64,000 bases of DNA from Caballeronia temeraria (GTDB taxonomy: Bacteria > Pseudomonadota > Gammaproteobacteria > Burkholderiales > Burkholderiaceae). Positions within the stretch are counted from its first letter, which is position 1; every line of letters begins with the position of its first letter. The position numbers were made by a program, and so were the translations under genes. Positions 19,458-31,592 of this stretch are shown piece after piece. The notes below the pieces were generated by a model that had not been told where the DNA came from, made no database searches, and worked only from the letters and a program-made list of their open reading frames with translations. Location: NCBI RefSeq assembly GCF_001544795.2, contig NZ_FCOI02000008.1, positions 62,001 to 126,000 on the forward strand, read 5' to 3'.

Positions 19458-19488
19458 AAGCCAACCCGTACGGGTTGGCTTATTTTTT
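19458..19488 (+). terminator. Rho-independent terminator of aceA
   Basis: A perfect 24-bp palindrome (19458-19481, arms AAGCCAACCCGT and its complement) is followed by a T-rich tract (19481-19488). It ends the aceA transcript and separates it from the convergent MocR gene. Confidence 0.93.
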
Positions 19489-19495
19489 GTGCGCA

Positions 19496-20887
19496 TCAGA
19501 GCATCGGCATATGCAGATGATGCGGATCGGCCATCATATCCGCCACGCGCCTCAACGCCTCGCGGCAATCCTCGCGATCCTGAGGGCCGCCGAGACACAA
19601 ACGCAGCGCGTTCGGCGGATTGCCGTCGGTGGAAAATGCGGCGCCGGCCACCGCGCCGATGCCTTGATTGCGCAATTGCAGCGCCAGTTCCGGCGCACTC
19701 CAGTCGCACATCGACGGCACGGGCAACCAAAGATGAAAGCCTTGCGGGTCTGCATCGAATGCGAGGCCTCGAAGCTCCGCCGACGCGATCGCCTGTCGGG
19801 CGGCCGCTTCATCGCGAATGGCGTCGAGCACGTCCGCCGCGGTGCCGTCGTTGATCCATTGTGTCGCGAGCAGCACGGTGAACGGACTCGGCATGACCGT
19901 CGTCGCACGTAACGCTCCCGCGATGCGTTGCGTCTGTCTCGGCGTCGGCGCCTTCAGATACGCGACACGCAGCCCCGCACCCAGCGTCTTCGATAAACCG
20001 GTCACGTGATACGTGAGTTCGGGCGCGAGTTCCGCGAGCGTGGCGGGCGCATCGAAGGGCAACATGCCATAAGGCTCGTCCTCGATGATCGGCACGTTGT
20101 AGCGCAACGCCACATCCGCAAGCGCTTCGCGCCGCTGCCGCGTCAACGTCAAGGTGCTCGGATTCTGCAACGTCGGATTGCAATAGAATCCGCCGGGCTT
20201 CTCCGTTTTGCACAACGCCTCGAACGCATGCGGCAGCGGCCCTTCGTCGTCGCGCGCCAGAGCCTGCAAGCGCACGCCCAGTTGCGATGCGATCGCCTTG
20301 ATACCCGGATAAGCCAGCGAATCCAGACAGATCATTTCACCCGGCCGCGCAAGCTGCGACACCAGCGCGACGAGCGCTCCGTGAATGCCGGGACAGACGA
20401 GCACGGTATCGGCATCGCAATCCGGAATGCGCGCTCTGAGCCACTCGCGCCCCGCCGCGCGATCCGCCGCCGTGCCGCCGAAATCCTGATAGCGCAGCAA
20501 CTGAAACGGATCGGCGCGCTCCATCAGACTCGCCGCCGATGCCCGCAATCGCGCCGCCAGCGCGGGCGGCTCCGGCGGCATGTTCATCGACATCTCGACA
20601 CTGCTGCCGCCCGCGAGCGGCAAGGTCTGCGTTCTGCCGCGCACGAATGTGCCGCTGCCCGCGCGCGCATCGAGCAGGCCGCGCTTGCGCGCTTCGGCAT
20701 ATGCGCGCGCAACCGTCGTGTAGTTAAGCTTGAGAAGATCGGCGAGATCGCGCAGACCTGGCAGCCGATCACGCGGCCGCAATCGCCCGCTCGCAAGGTC
20801 TTCCTCGATCAGATCGGGAATGGTCAGATACGCGGGCTTTCTGCTCTCTTCGAGCTTCCTGATCCAGTGATGCGCCGGCTGATTCAT
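19496..20887 (-). CDS. MocR/PdxR-type regulator (GntR DNA-binding domain plus aminotransferase-like domain)
   Basis: The 463-residue product has an N-terminal GntR winged helix (SGRLRPRDRLPGLRDLADLL, then LNYTTVARAYAEARKRGL) and a large fold-type I aminotransferase-like domain with the PLP lysine in HVTGLSKTLGAG. MocR regulators bind direct repeats and sense PLP-linked ligands. The start MNQPAHHW at 20887, with GAGG upstream, is preferred over an ATG 11 codons earlier. It is divergent from the Nit1C operon across a 391-bp gap with repeated TGATTGCA elements, so it is the obvious candidate regulator of that operon (inference). Confidence 0.92.
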   Translation of the reverse strand: MNQPAHHWIRKLEESRKPAYLTIPDLIEEDLASGRLRPRDRLPGLRDLADLLKLNYTTVARAYAEARKRGLLDARAGSGTFVRGRTQTLPLAGGSSVEMSMNMPPEPPALAARLRASAASLMERADPFQLLRYQDFGGTAADRAAGREWLRARIPDCDADTVLVCPGIHGALVALVSQLARPGEMICLDSLAYPGIKAIASQLGVRLQALARDDEGPLPHAFEALCKTEKPGGFYCNPTLQNPSTLTLTRQRREALADVALRYNVPIIEDEPYGMLPFDAPATLAELAPELTYHVTGLSKTLGAGLRVAYLKAPTPRQTQRIAGALRATTVMPSPFTVLLATQWINDGTAADVLDAIRDEAAARQAIASAELRGLAFDADPQGFHLWLPVPSMCDWSAPELALQLRNQGIGAVAGAAFSTDGNPPNALRLCLGGPQDREDCREALRRVADMMADPHHLHMPML

Positions 20888-20972
20888 GACCGCGATGTCC
20901 TCGGCAAATGTTCGATTCACCTTAGCATGTCAAATCAATCAAAAGAAAAGAGATCGCATGCGCTAATCGCAC

Positions 20973-20990
20973 TTGATTGCATTGATCGCA
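20973..20990. promoter_or_regulatory. Regulator-proximal TGATTGCA repeat
   Basis: TTGATTGCATTGATCGCA: TGATTGCA (20974-20981) and the near copy TGATCGCA (20983-20990), start-to-start spacing 9 bp, about 85 bases upstream of the regulator start. It shares its sequence with the pair at 21151 and could serve autoregulation. Confidence 0.5.
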
Positions 20991-21150
20991 TCGATGCACG
21001 GCTTCGGTGTGCCGCGCACCATGCGCACGCTTTCCTGCGCTGAATTCGTGCGTGCATCGCTTGTGCACGGCACTCCCGCGTGATGGCAAAAGGCCCTCCG
21101 GTCGGGCGTCCGCAAGAATTTTTCGGTTCGCGCATGCAAGTTCGTTTTGC

Positions 21151-21170
21151 TTGATTGCAAAGTGATTGCA
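21151..21170. promoter_or_regulatory. Operon-proximal direct repeat, MocR operator candidate
   Basis: TTGATTGCAAAGTGATTGCA holds two exact TGATTGCA copies (21152-21159 and 21163-21170) spaced 11 bp, about one helical turn, 108 bases upstream of the first operon gene. MocR-type regulators characteristically bind short direct repeats in the gap to the divergent target. Confidence 0.6.
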
Positions 21171-21278
21171 TTTCGCGGGCCAATCATTGGCATATCCGTT
21201 GCGTTTGAGCATGTGCCGTCGCGATGAATGCGATCAATAGCGACGGCTCATTTGCGAACCCACACATCGGAGAATGCC

Positions 21279-21761
<483 letters not shown>

Positions 21762-21766
21762 CGATC

Positions 21767-22774
21767 ATGTCCGATGCCCTTTCGAAAAAGCGCATCGTGC
21801 GCGCTGCCGCCGTGCAGATCACGCCGGACTTCGAGCGTCCGGGCGGCACGCTCGATCGCGTCTGCACCGCCATCGACGAGGCTGCCGCGCAGGGCGTGCA
21901 GCTCATCGTGTTCCCCGAAACCTTCGTGCCGTATTACCCGTACTTCTCGTTCGTGCGCGCGCCGGTCGCATCGGGCGCGGATCACATGAAGCTGTACGAG
22001 GAAGCGGTCGTGGTGCCCGGTCCGGTCACGCAGGCGGTGGCCGAACACGCACGGCTCGCGAACATGGTCGTCGTGCTCGGCGTGAACGAGCGCGATCACG
22101 GCAGCCTGTACAACACGCAACTCATCTTCGATACCGACGGCAAGCTGCTGCTCAAGCGCCGCAAGATCACGCCGACATTCCACGAACGCATGATCTGGGG
22201 CCAGGGCGATGCAGCGGGACTGAAGGTCGTCGAAACGGGCGTGGGACGCGTCGGCGCGCTCGCGTGCTGGGAACACTACAACCCGCTCGCGCGCTATGCG
22301 CTGATGACGCAGCACGAAGAGATCCATTGCAGCCAGTTCCCCGGCTCGCTGGTCGGTCCGATCTTCGCGGAGCAGATCGAAGTGACAATCCGCCATCACG
22401 CGCTGGAATCGGGCTGCTTCGTCGTCAACGCGACGGGCTGGCTGACCGAGGCGCAGATCGAAGCCGTCACGCCCGATCCGAAGCTTCAGCGCGCGCTGCG
22501 CGGCGGCTGCAACACGGCGATCGTGTCGCCCGAAGGCCAGCATCTCGCGGAGCCGTTGCGCGAAGGCGAAGGCATGGTCATCGCCGATCTCGACATGTCG
22601 CTGATCACGAAGCGCAAACGCATGATGGATTCGGTCGGTCACTACGCGCGGCCCGAGTTGCTGAGTCTCGCGATCAACGATCGCCCGGCATCGCCCGTCA
22701 CTACTTTCAAGGACACCTACGACGATGAACGCCCGCGAGAACCTGCCGGCATCGAGCCGGCAATTGATGACTGA
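21767..22774 (+). CDS. Nit1C nitrilase (Sll0784-type)
   Basis: The 335-residue carbon-nitrogen hydrolase has the complete catalytic triad: Glu51 (VFPETF), Lys133 (KRRKITPTF) and Cys167 ([10 protein letters not shown]). Nitrilases of this branch hydrolyse nitriles to carboxylic acids and ammonia. Length and motif order are normal. It overlaps the next gene by 50 bp. Nit1C nitrilases have been linked to nitrogen assimilation from nitriles and cyanide in other bacteria; the natural substrate here is not known. Confidence 0.95.
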   Translation: MSDALSKKRIVRAAAVQITPDFERPGGTLDRVCTAIDEAAAQGVQLIVFPETFVPYYPYFSFVRAPVASGADHMKLYEEAVVVPGPVTQAVAEHARLANMVVVLGVNERDHGSLYNTQLIFDTDGKLLLKRRKITPTFHERMIWGQGDAAGLKVVETGVGRVGALACWEHYNPLARYALMTQHEEIHCSQFPGSLVGPIFAEQIEVTIRHHALESGCFVVNATGWLTEAQIEAVTPDPKLQRALRGGCNTAIVSPEGQHLAEPLREGEGMVIADLDMSLITKRKRMMDSVGHYARPELLSLAINDRPASPVTTFKDTYDDERPREPAGIEPAIDD

Positions 22775-23837
22775 GCTTCAATCGACGGGCCTGCGGCTCG
22801 TCGATCCGCGCGCGGGCGTGTCGAGCCGGCGCGGCGGCGCGGGGCCGTCGGATCACAAGGCGGTGACGGTCGATGGCGTGACCATCATGGTGCCCGTGCA
22901 TACGAGCACCGCGTGGGAGTCGCCGTTCGTCGCCGGCGAGCCCGATGCGCACGGCAAGAGCGCGCTCATGCGCAACGCGATTCCGATCGCGAGCATCAGC
23001 TTTCCGAAAGCGCCGCGCTTCTATGCGATGCAGACGCTCGACGGCGTGCCGTACTCGCACATCGCCACGCTGCACAGTGCCGACGTGCTCGCGACGACCG
23101 TGCTGCAAACGTGCATCCGTTACGAAAGCCGCCGCAAGTCGTGCAAGTTCTGCGCGATCGGTCAGTCGCTTGCGGCCGGCCGCACGATTGCGCGCAAGAC
23201 GCCGGAGCAGCTCGCCGAAGTGGCGCGCGCCGCCGTGCTGCTCGATGGCGTCAAGCATATGGTGCTGACGACCGGCACGCCGCCGACGCCTGATCGCGGC
23301 GCGCAGATCCTCTGCGAAAGCGCGTTTGCGATCAAGGCGGCCGTCGATCTGCCGATTCAGGCGCAATGCGAGCCGCCCGACGACGACAACTGGTTCGAGC
23401 GCATGAAGGCAAGCGGCATCGATACGCTCGGCATGCATCTCGAAGCGGTGACGCCCGCCGTGCGCGAACGCATCATGCCGGGCAAGGCGACGGTGCCGGT
23501 CGCGCGCTACATGGACGCCTTCGAGGCGGCGGTCGCGGTGTTCGGGCGCGGGCAGGTGAGCACGTACATCCTCGCGGGGCTGGGCGATAGCGCGCAGGCC
23601 ATCGTCGATACGGCACACGAACTCATCGCGCTCGGCGTGTATCCGTTCGTCGTGCCGTTCGTGCCGATCAGCGGCACGCCGCTCGAAGATCATCCCGCGC
23701 CCACGCCCGAGTTCATGCGCTCAATACTGGCACCCATCGGCGCGATGCTCGCGAACGCCGGCATGCGTTCCGCCGACATCAAGGCCGGCTGCGGCAAATG
23801 CGGCGCGTGCTCGTCGCTTTCTTCGTACGAGGTGTGA
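22725..23837 (+). CDS. Radical SAM protein of the Nit1C cluster (MSMEG_0568 family)
   Basis: The 370-residue protein has cysteines at 130, 140 and 143 in a C-X9-C-X2-C arrangement ([15 protein letters not shown]) where most radical SAM enzymes use C-X3-C-X2-C. It keeps the downstream barrel features ([23 protein letters not shown]). A C-terminal CGKCGAC cluster could bind an extra iron-sulfur centre. The start lies inside the nitrilase gene, indicating translational coupling. The reaction is unknown. Confidence 0.92.
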   Translation: MNARENLPASSRQLMTELQSTGLRLVDPRAGVSSRRGGAGPSDHKAVTVDGVTIMVPVHTSTAWESPFVAGEPDAHGKSALMRNAIPIASISFPKAPRFYAMQTLDGVPYSHIATLHSADVLATTVLQTCIRYESRRKSCKFCAIGQSLAAGRTIARKTPEQLAEVARAAVLLDGVKHMVLTTGTPPTPDRGAQILCESAFAIKAAVDLPIQAQCEPPDDDNWFERMKASGIDTLGMHLEAVTPAVRERIMPGKATVPVARYMDAFEAAVAVFGRGQVSTYILAGLGDSAQAIVDTAHELIALGVYPFVVPFVPISGTPLEDHPAPTPEFMRSILAPIGAMLANAGMRSADIKAGCGKCGACSSLSSYEV

Positions 23838-23838
23838 C

Positions 23839-24399
23839 ATGTTCGTCGAAGCCATCGAAGGCGACGCATTCGATCTTGCCTATACGCCGGTCGAATATCG
23901 CGTCAAGTGGGCGACGTTGCCTTGGGAAGCGGATGAAGCGTACAAGCTGCGCCGCGCAGTGTTCTGCATCGAGCAGGGCGTGTTCGTCGGCGATGATCGC
24001 GACGAGATCGACGAGCACGCGCAATTGCTCGTCGCGCTGAGTTGCGTCGCGGGCATGCCGGAGCAGGTGGTCGGCACGGTGCGCATCCATGAAACGGAGC
24101 CAGGCGTATGGCTCGGCTCGCGGCTTGCGGTGCATGCGGCGTTCCGCTCGCACGGCAAGATCGGTTCGACGCTGATCCGCCTCGCGGTGTCGAGTGCCCA
24201 CGCGCTCGGATGCGAGACTTTTCTCGCGCACGTGCAGGCGCAGAACGTGCCGCTCTTCAGACGGCTGCGCTGGGATACGCAACAGGAAGAAACGCTCTTC
24301 GGCCGGCCGCATCATCTGATGCGCGCGCAACTGGATGCGTATCCGCCGTGCGTCACGCCGCAAAGTGGCTTCGTCGCGCTGGCGCGGAGGCTGCCGTGA
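23839..24399 (+). CDS. GNAT-family N-acetyltransferase of the Nit1C cluster (MSMEG_0567 family)
   Basis: The 186-residue protein starts one base after the radical SAM stop codon. It shows a GNAT core: YKLRRAVFCIEQGVF, QVVGTVRIHE, the acetyl-CoA loop region FRSHGKIGSTLIRLAV and FLAHVQAQNVPLFRRLRW. GNAT enzymes transfer acyl groups from CoA to amines. The target in Nit1C clusters is not known. Its stop codon overlaps the GTG start of the next gene. Confidence 0.92.
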   Translation: MFVEAIEGDAFDLAYTPVEYRVKWATLPWEADEAYKLRRAVFCIEQGVFVGDDRDEIDEHAQLLVALSCVAGMPEQVVGTVRIHETEPGVWLGSRLAVHAAFRSHGKIGSTLIRLAVSSAHALGCETFLAHVQAQNVPLFRRLRWDTQQEETLFGRPHHLMRAQLDAYPPCVTPQSGFVALARRLP

Positions 24400-25346
24400 A
24401 TGCGCTGACTGGTCTCGTCGAACGTCTGCGCGAAAGTCGCGGCTTTCGTCACAAGAGCGATCTCTCGGGCGTGCTGTCCAGACTGCCCGAGGCTGCACAG
24501 GCGGTGCCGATAGGCGACGACTGCGCCGCGATTTCCGATGGCGACGGTTATCTGCTCTTCGCGATCGAAGGCATGGTGAGCGACTTCGTGCGCGCGATGC
24601 CCTGGTTCGCCGGCTACAGCGGCGTGATGGTGAACGTGAGCGACATCTACGCGATGGGCGGCCGTCCGCTCGCCGTCGTCGATGCCTTGTGGAGCGGCGA
24701 CGCGCAAGCCGCAGCCGAAGTGCTCGCGGGCATGGCGGCGGCATCGGCAGCGTATGGCGTGCCGATCGTCGGCGGACACAGCAACGTGCGCAGCGACGGC
24801 GCGCAACTCGCGGTGGCGATCGTCGGGCGGGCAAAGACGCTTTTGACGAGCTTCGACGCGCGCCCCGGCGATGCGCTCGTGATGGCCGTCGATCTGCGTG
24901 GCCGCTTCGAGGATCCGTATCCGTTCTGGAATGCATCGGTCGGCGCGCCCGAAGGCCGTGCGCGCGGCGACTTCGAACTGCTGCCCGCGATGGCCGAAGA
25001 CGGCCTGTGCGATGCCGCGAAGGACATCAGCATGGCGGGCGCGCTCGGCACCGCGCTCATGCTGCTCGAATGCTCGAAGGCGGGCGCGCGCATCGATCTC
25101 GATGCAGTGCCGCGGCCCGAAGGCGTCGATTTCGAGCGCTGGCTCGCGGCGTTTCCGAGCTTCGGCTTCGTCTTGTCCGTGCGTCCCGAACATGTCGATG
25201 AAGTGCTCGCGCGTTTCGCGTCGCGCGATCTCGCGAGCGCGGTGATCGGCGAAGTCGATGCATCGCGTGAAGTCGTGTTGAAGCGCGACGGCGATGCCGC
25301 GTTGCTATGGAATCTGCACGAGCAGCCGTTCATATGCGCGCGATGA
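24396..25346 (+). CDS. AIR synthase-related protein of the Nit1C cluster (Sll0787 family)
   Basis: The 316-residue protein resembles PurM/ThiL/HypE-type ATP-binding enzymes: PIGDDCAAI near residue 35 and VSDIYAMGGRPLAVVDALW match the aspartate and glycine-rich nucleotide sites, and GVPIVGGHSNV is also typical. The start is a GTG in a GTGA overlap with the GNAT stop. It probably activates a carbonyl or carboxyl oxygen with ATP, but the substrate is unknown. Confidence 0.9.
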   Translation: MNALTGLVERLRESRGFRHKSDLSGVLSRLPEAAQAVPIGDDCAAISDGDGYLLFAIEGMVSDFVRAMPWFAGYSGVMVNVSDIYAMGGRPLAVVDALWSGDAQAAAEVLAGMAAASAAYGVPIVGGHSNVRSDGAQLAVAIVGRAKTLLTSFDARPGDALVMAVDLRGRFEDPYPFWNASVGAPEGRARGDFELLPAMAEDGLCDAAKDISMAGALGTALMLLECSKAGARIDLDAVPRPEGVDFERWLAAFPSFGFVLSVRPEHVDEVLARFASRDLASAVIGEVDASREVVLKRDGDAALLWNLHEQPFICAR

Positions 25347-25368
25347 ACCCCGCAACCGAGGCCACACC

Positions 25369-25653
25369 ATGCCCGTCATGCACTTTCTGATTCGTTGGCC
25401 GGATGGCGTCGAGGCGAACTGCTATTCGCCTTCGACCGTGGTCGGCGAGTATTTCGCGGCCGGCGAAAGCTATACCGTCGGCGATTTCGTCGCGCGTTCG
25501 CGCGAGGCACTGAACATCGGCTCCGAGCGCGTGCGTGAGAAATACGGTTTCGCCTGCTCGGCCGCGCTCGATCAGCTTGCGCGCATCGAAGAGGATGCGG
25601 GGCGATTCAGCGAGGCGCACGACGCACGCGTGACCGTGCTCGCGCTCGATTGA
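25369..25653 (+). CDS. MSMEG_0570 family small protein of the Nit1C cluster
   Basis: A 94-residue protein starting MPVMHFLIRWPDGVEANCYSPSTV, the hallmark of the MSMEG_0570 nitrogen-response family found only in these clusters. The conserved RWPDG and CYSPS motifs are present. No enzymatic motif is seen. It lies 22 bp after the AIR synthase-like gene and 32 bp before the flavoprotein gene. Confidence 0.88.
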   Translation: MPVMHFLIRWPDGVEANCYSPSTVVGEYFAAGESYTVGDFVARSREALNIGSERVREKYGFACSAALDQLARIEEDAGRFSEAHDARVTVLALD

Positions 25654-25685
25654 CTCATTGGATGAACTGTCGAAAAGGATTGGAT

Positions 25686-26975
25686 ATGTCGAACATCGAT
25701 TCAGCGCAGGATACGGCCGCGCATTACAGCGTCATCGTCATCGGCGGCGGACAGGCGGGGCTTTCGGTGAGCTACTTCCTGAAACAGGCGAACATCGATC
25801 ATCTCGTGCTGGAGAAGCACAGCGTCACGCACACGTGGCGCACGCAGCGCTGGGACACGTTCTGCCTCGTCACGCCTAACTGGCAATGTGCGCTGCCCGG
25901 ACATCCGTATCAGGGCGCGGACCCGCACGGCTTCATGAAGAAGGACGAGATCATCGACTATCTCGATGCGTTCATCGCCAAGGTGAATGCACCGGTGCTG
26001 GAAGGCGCGGCGGTCACGCGTGTCACGCGCGACGCGCAAGGCCGCTATGCCGTGACGAGCACGCGCGGCGCGTTCACGGCGGATCAGATCGTGGTCGCGT
26101 CGGGCGGCTATCACACGCCGATCGTGCCGCGCATGGCCGAGCGGCTGCCTGCGGGCATCGCGCAAGTGCAGTCATCGGAATACCGCAACGCCGATGCGCT
26201 GCCGCCCGGCGCGGTGCTCGTGGTCGGCTCGGGTCAGTCGGGCGCGCAGATCGCGGAGGATTTGCATCTGTCGGGGCGCAAGGTGCATCTCGCGGTCGGC
26301 GAGGCGCCGCGTTGCGCGCGTTTTCATCGCGGGCGCGATGTCGTCGACTGGCTCGCCGACATGCGCTATTACGACATGCCCGTGACCGATCATCCGCTGC
26401 GTGAAGGCGTGCGCGACAACACCAATCATTACGTCACAGGCCGCGATGGCGGACGCGATATCGATCTGCGCCGCTTCGCGCTCGAAGGCATGGAGCTGTT
26501 CGGCCGGCTCGAAGATTTCCGCGACGGCAAGCTGCGTTTCGCGACCAACCTGCGCGCGAATCTCGACGACGCCGACGATACCTACAACCGCATCAACGCG
26601 AGCATCGACGGATTCATCGCGAAGCACGGCATCGATGCGCCGCCTGCCACGCCGTACGAGCCGATCTGGCAGCCGGACGACGAGCGCGCGGAACTCGATC
26701 TGCAGGCGAGCGGCATCACGTCGATCGTCTGGTGCATCGGCTTCACGCCTGACTTCGCGTGGCTCGATGCGCCGGTGTTCAACGGGCGCGGATATCCGTC
26801 GCACATGCGCGGCGTGACGGCGGTGAAGGGGCTTTATTTCGTCGGCTTGCCGTGGCTGCATACGTGGGGCTCGGGCCGCTTCTCGGGCGTGGCGCGCGAT
26901 GCGCAATATATCGTCGATGCCGTTTGCGCCGAGCGGGCGAGCGCGCCGGAGCGCGTGTCGATCGCGTGCGCGTGA
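25686..26975 (+). CDS. Flavoprotein monooxygenase-like of the Nit1C cluster (MSMEG_0569 family)
   Basis: The 429-residue protein has an N-terminal FAD site (VIVIGGGQAGLSVSYFL), a second dinucleotide site for NAD(P)H (VLVVGSGQSGAQIAEDL, about residue 180) and a C-terminal GLYFVGLPWLHTWGSGRFSGVARD. This is the layout of flavin-containing and Baeyer-Villiger-like monooxygenases. The ATG at 25686 follows AAGGATTGG; the open frame extends 12 codons further but without a ribosome site. It is the last of the classic seven Nit1C genes. Confidence 0.93.
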   Translation: MSNIDSAQDTAAHYSVIVIGGGQAGLSVSYFLKQANIDHLVLEKHSVTHTWRTQRWDTFCLVTPNWQCALPGHPYQGADPHGFMKKDEIIDYLDAFIAKVNAPVLEGAAVTRVTRDAQGRYAVTSTRGAFTADQIVVASGGYHTPIVPRMAERLPAGIAQVQSSEYRNADALPPGAVLVVGSGQSGAQIAEDLHLSGRKVHLAVGEAPRCARFHRGRDVVDWLADMRYYDMPVTDHPLREGVRDNTNHYVTGRDGGRDIDLRRFALEGMELFGRLEDFRDGKLRFATNLRANLDDADDTYNRINASIDGFIAKHGIDAPPATPYEPIWQPDDERAELDLQASGITSIVWCIGFTPDFAWLDAPVFNGRGYPSHMRGVTAVKGLYFVGLPWLHTWGSGRFSGVARDAQYIVDAVCAERASAPERVSIACA

Positions 26976-26984
26976 AGGTGCGTC

Positions 26985-27805
26985 ATGCCTCATCACGATG
27001 ATCTGTATCGCGCCGGCATGCCGCAGCTCAACTTCGCGGGACTCTCTGAGAACTGGCTGCTGAAGGAGTGCGGCGACCGGCATTGGGATGCGCTCGCACG
27101 CGAAACGGCGAGCGATTTCATCTCCGACGAAGGCAGCCGCGCGTATGCCGCATTCACGTCGATCCGCCTGCGCGCCCACGGCATTCACGATGTGCGCGAG
27201 AACGACACGCTGCGCATACGCACCGAACTGTCGCGCATCGGGCCGGTGCGGCATCTCAGCGAACATCGCGTGAATGGCGGGGACGCCACACATGCATCGC
27301 TGTCGATGATGTCCACCTTCGTGCGACGCACCGAGGCGCGCAACAATCGCTCGGTCGCGCGGGCGAGCTTCGCAAACCTCAAAGGCGAGATCGCGCCGAT
27401 GAGTCCCGTCGTCGCCGGCATGCAGGAAGCGGCGCGCAAACTGCGCCTGCGCGAGAGCGGGGCGCGCATCGACGGGTTTGATCTGCACGATGCGAACCGT
27501 GCGCCCGTCGAATTTCTGCCGTGTCCGTACAACGACTTCAACGGCGCGGATTTTCTGTACTTCGCGAGCTTTCAGGCGTTCGTCGATCGGGCGGAATGGC
27601 AGACCTGGCGTCTTGCGGAAACACCCGCGCTGGTATCGCGCGAGCTGCACTATCACGGCAACATCAACGTCGGGGACGCGTTGCGGCTGACGTTTCGCCG
27701 CGCGTTCGTCGATGATGCGCGCATCGCGCACTGGTGCGAGATCGAGCGCGCGAGCGACGGCCTGAAAATCGCAGATGTGCTGACGCACAAGACACGGAGA
27801 CGCGC

Positions 27806-27809
<4 letters not shown>
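26985..27809 (+). CDS. LnmK-like hot-dog fold protein (Pnap_2097 family), putative acyltransferase/decarboxylase
   Basis: The 274-residue protein begins MPHHDDLYRAGMPQLNFAGLSENWLLKECGDRHW and repeats double hot-dog features (SRAYAAFTSIRLRAHG, VEFLPCPYNDFNGADFLYFASFQAFVDRAEW). I recognise the Pnap_2097/LnmK-related biosynthesis family. LnmK of leinamycin synthesis decarboxylates methylmalonyl-CoA and makes propionyl-ACP. The gene is 9 bp after the flavoprotein gene and its stop overlaps the mutase start, so all three are co-translated. Assignment to the family is fairly sure; the reaction is inferred. Confidence 0.8.
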
Positions 27810-29911
<2,102 letters not shown>

Positions 29912-29935
29912 CAGGACAAAACGTGCATGTGAGTT

Positions 29936-30742
29936 TCAGTCCCACACCGGCGCGAGGCCTTCGGGGCTGACTTCACGGCCGTTGCGTTCCAGTCCGGCCA
30001 TCTGCGCCATGTCTTCGGCGGTCAGTTTGAGCTGCTGCGAGAGCAGGTTGCTTGCGAGATTTTCCCGCTTCGTCGACGACGGAATCACCGAGTAGCCGAG
30101 TTGCAGCGCCCAAGCGAGCGCGACCTGTGCCGGTGTCGCGTGATGCTGCTTCGCGATCTCGCCGATGACCGGGTCCTTCAGCACCTTGCCGTAAGCGAGC
30201 GTCATATACGACGTGACGTGAATGCCTTGCTCGCGAAGAAACTGCACGAGCTTGCGATTTTGCAGATACGGGCTCAACTCGATCTGGTTGGTCGCGATGT
30301 TCTCTTTGCCGACCACGGCGATGGCCTGCTTCGTCAATTCGATATTGAAGTTGGAGATGCCGATCTGCTTCGTGAGACCTTGCGCCTTCGCATCCGCGAG
30401 CGCGCTCATGAATTCATCGAGCGACACGCCGTTGTCCGGCGCGGGCCAATGGATCAGCGTGAGGTCGACTTCATCGACACGCAGCTTCGTCAGGCTGTCT
30501 TTCAGGCTCGGGACGAGCTTGCCGCGCGCGTAGTTGTCCGTCCAGATCTTGGTCGTCAGAAAGATGTCCGCGCGGGGTGCGCCCGAGGCCGCGATCGCTT
30601 CGCCGACTTCGGCTTCGTTGCCGTAGATCTGCGCGGTGTCGATCGCGCCATAGCCGAGTTCGAGCCCGTTGCGCACGGAATCCATGACGACCTGATCTTT
30701 CAGGCGGAAGGTGCCGAGTCCGAAGGCGGGAATCTGATTCAT
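29936..30742 (-). CDS. Aldo/keto reductase (DkgB-like)
   Basis: The product is 268 residues long and an NADPH-dependent aldehyde or ketone reductase. The AKR catalytic residues are visible: Asp and Tyr in DTAQIYGNE, Lys in TTKIW and His in LIHWP; the C-terminal PSSTKRENL is the NADPH phosphate site. It most resembles 2,5-diketogluconate reductase B. The start [12 protein letters not shown] at 30742 has GGAG upstream; a longer frame exists but does not fit the family. It is convergent with the mutase gene. Confidence 0.93.
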   Translation of the reverse strand: MNQIPAFGLGTFRLKDQVVMDSVRNGLELGYGAIDTAQIYGNEAEVGEAIAASGAPRADIFLTTKIWTDNYARGKLVPSLKDSLTKLRVDEVDLTLIHWPAPDNGVSLDEFMSALADAKAQGLTKQIGISNFNIELTKQAIAVVGKENIATNQIELSPYLQNRKLVQFLREQGIHVTSYMTLAYGKVLKDPVIGEIAKQHHATPAQVALAWALQLGYSVIPSSTKRENLASNLLSQQLKLTAEDMAQMAGLERNGREVSPEGLAPVWD

Positions 30743-30901
30743 GGAAGGCGTTCTCCGGTCCGATGTGTCGTTCAATGTCGATGAACGTGATTCTGACCGG
30801 TTCGATTCCTTCAAAAAACCGCTTGAAACGCGAAAGAATCTTGATTCCACGTCAAATATCGACGGCGCCTGCCCTCGCAACACCGCGTTTTCCGCGATGC
30901 A

Positions 30902-31483
30902 TCATCCGATGCCGAGCACATTCGCGCCGATGCACGGATCGATCGCGCGCTCAAGCCGCTTCTGATGAACGATGAGCGTGATTTCCATCGAGCCGGTTCC
31001 CACTTCGAGATTCAGCAGATGGCCGCCGCACGCGTTGAAGTTGCTGTCGCCGGCCATGCCGTGCATGTGGATCGACGGCTTGCCTTCTTTCCACGCGACC
31101 GATCCTGTCAGGCTGCCCATCTCGACATTGCGAAAGGTCTTCGCATCGAAGTCCTTTTTCGCCGCGTTCCAGAAGCCGAACGTCGGATGACCGAAGCCGA
31201 TACCTGTGAGGCTCGCCGCAGGAATGTTCTCCGCGAGCGCGAACGTCGTCAGGTGCTCGAAGACGTTGTCGCCCATGCGCAGCACCATGAAATAACCCGT
31301 AGGTGTCCCGATGTATCTGCGTTGCACATCGGGTCCGCCTGCCGCGATCACGCCGGCTTCGCATTCAGCGGGCGTCTGCGTCTGGGCCGCGACACTGCCC
31401 GGGATAACCGATGCCGCGAGTGCGCCGGCAGAGAGTGCCGCGATGTTCCTGAAGAAGTGCCGGCGCAGATAAGTCTCGTCCAT
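30902..31483 (-). CDS. Exported PPC (DUF296) domain protein
   Basis: The 193-residue protein starts with RRHFFRN followed by a hydrophobic stretch ending VAAQ, a Tat-like export signal, then a PPC domain: GYFMVLRMGDNVFEHLTTFA, LTGIGFGHPTFGFW, HMHGMAGDSNFNACGGHLL. Three histidines at the places used for metal binding in bacterial PPC proteins are present. PPC domains occur in plant AT-hook proteins and in uncharacterised bacterial trimers. An exported copy is somewhat unusual. No partner gene is evident. Confidence 0.85.
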   Translation of the reverse strand: MDETYLRRHFFRNIAALSAGALAASVIPGSVAAQTQTPAECEAGVIAAGGPDVQRRYIGTPTGYFMVLRMGDNVFEHLTTFALAENIPAASLTGIGFGHPTFGFWNAAKKDFDAKTFRNVEMGSLTGSVAWKEGKPSIHMHGMAGDSNFNACGGHLLNLEVGTGSMEITLIVHQKRLERAIDPCIGANVLGIG

Positions 31484-31592
31484 GAAGCTGTCTCCGTTGA
31501 GGTCATTGCCGACTCGATTCGGCTGCGGCGGAGTGTAGACAAGACGTTCGAGACGGAATACTGAGAGTTGCGACTACGGCTATAACGCGAGG

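Larger units (their letters stand above)
20888..21278. other. Intergenic region between mocR-type gene and the Nit1C operon
   Basis: 391 bases that should hold both divergent promoters. It contains repeated TGATTGCA-type elements near both ends (annotated separately) and a small ATG-rich stretch with no gene-like frame. No RNA gene was recognised. Confidence 0.5.
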
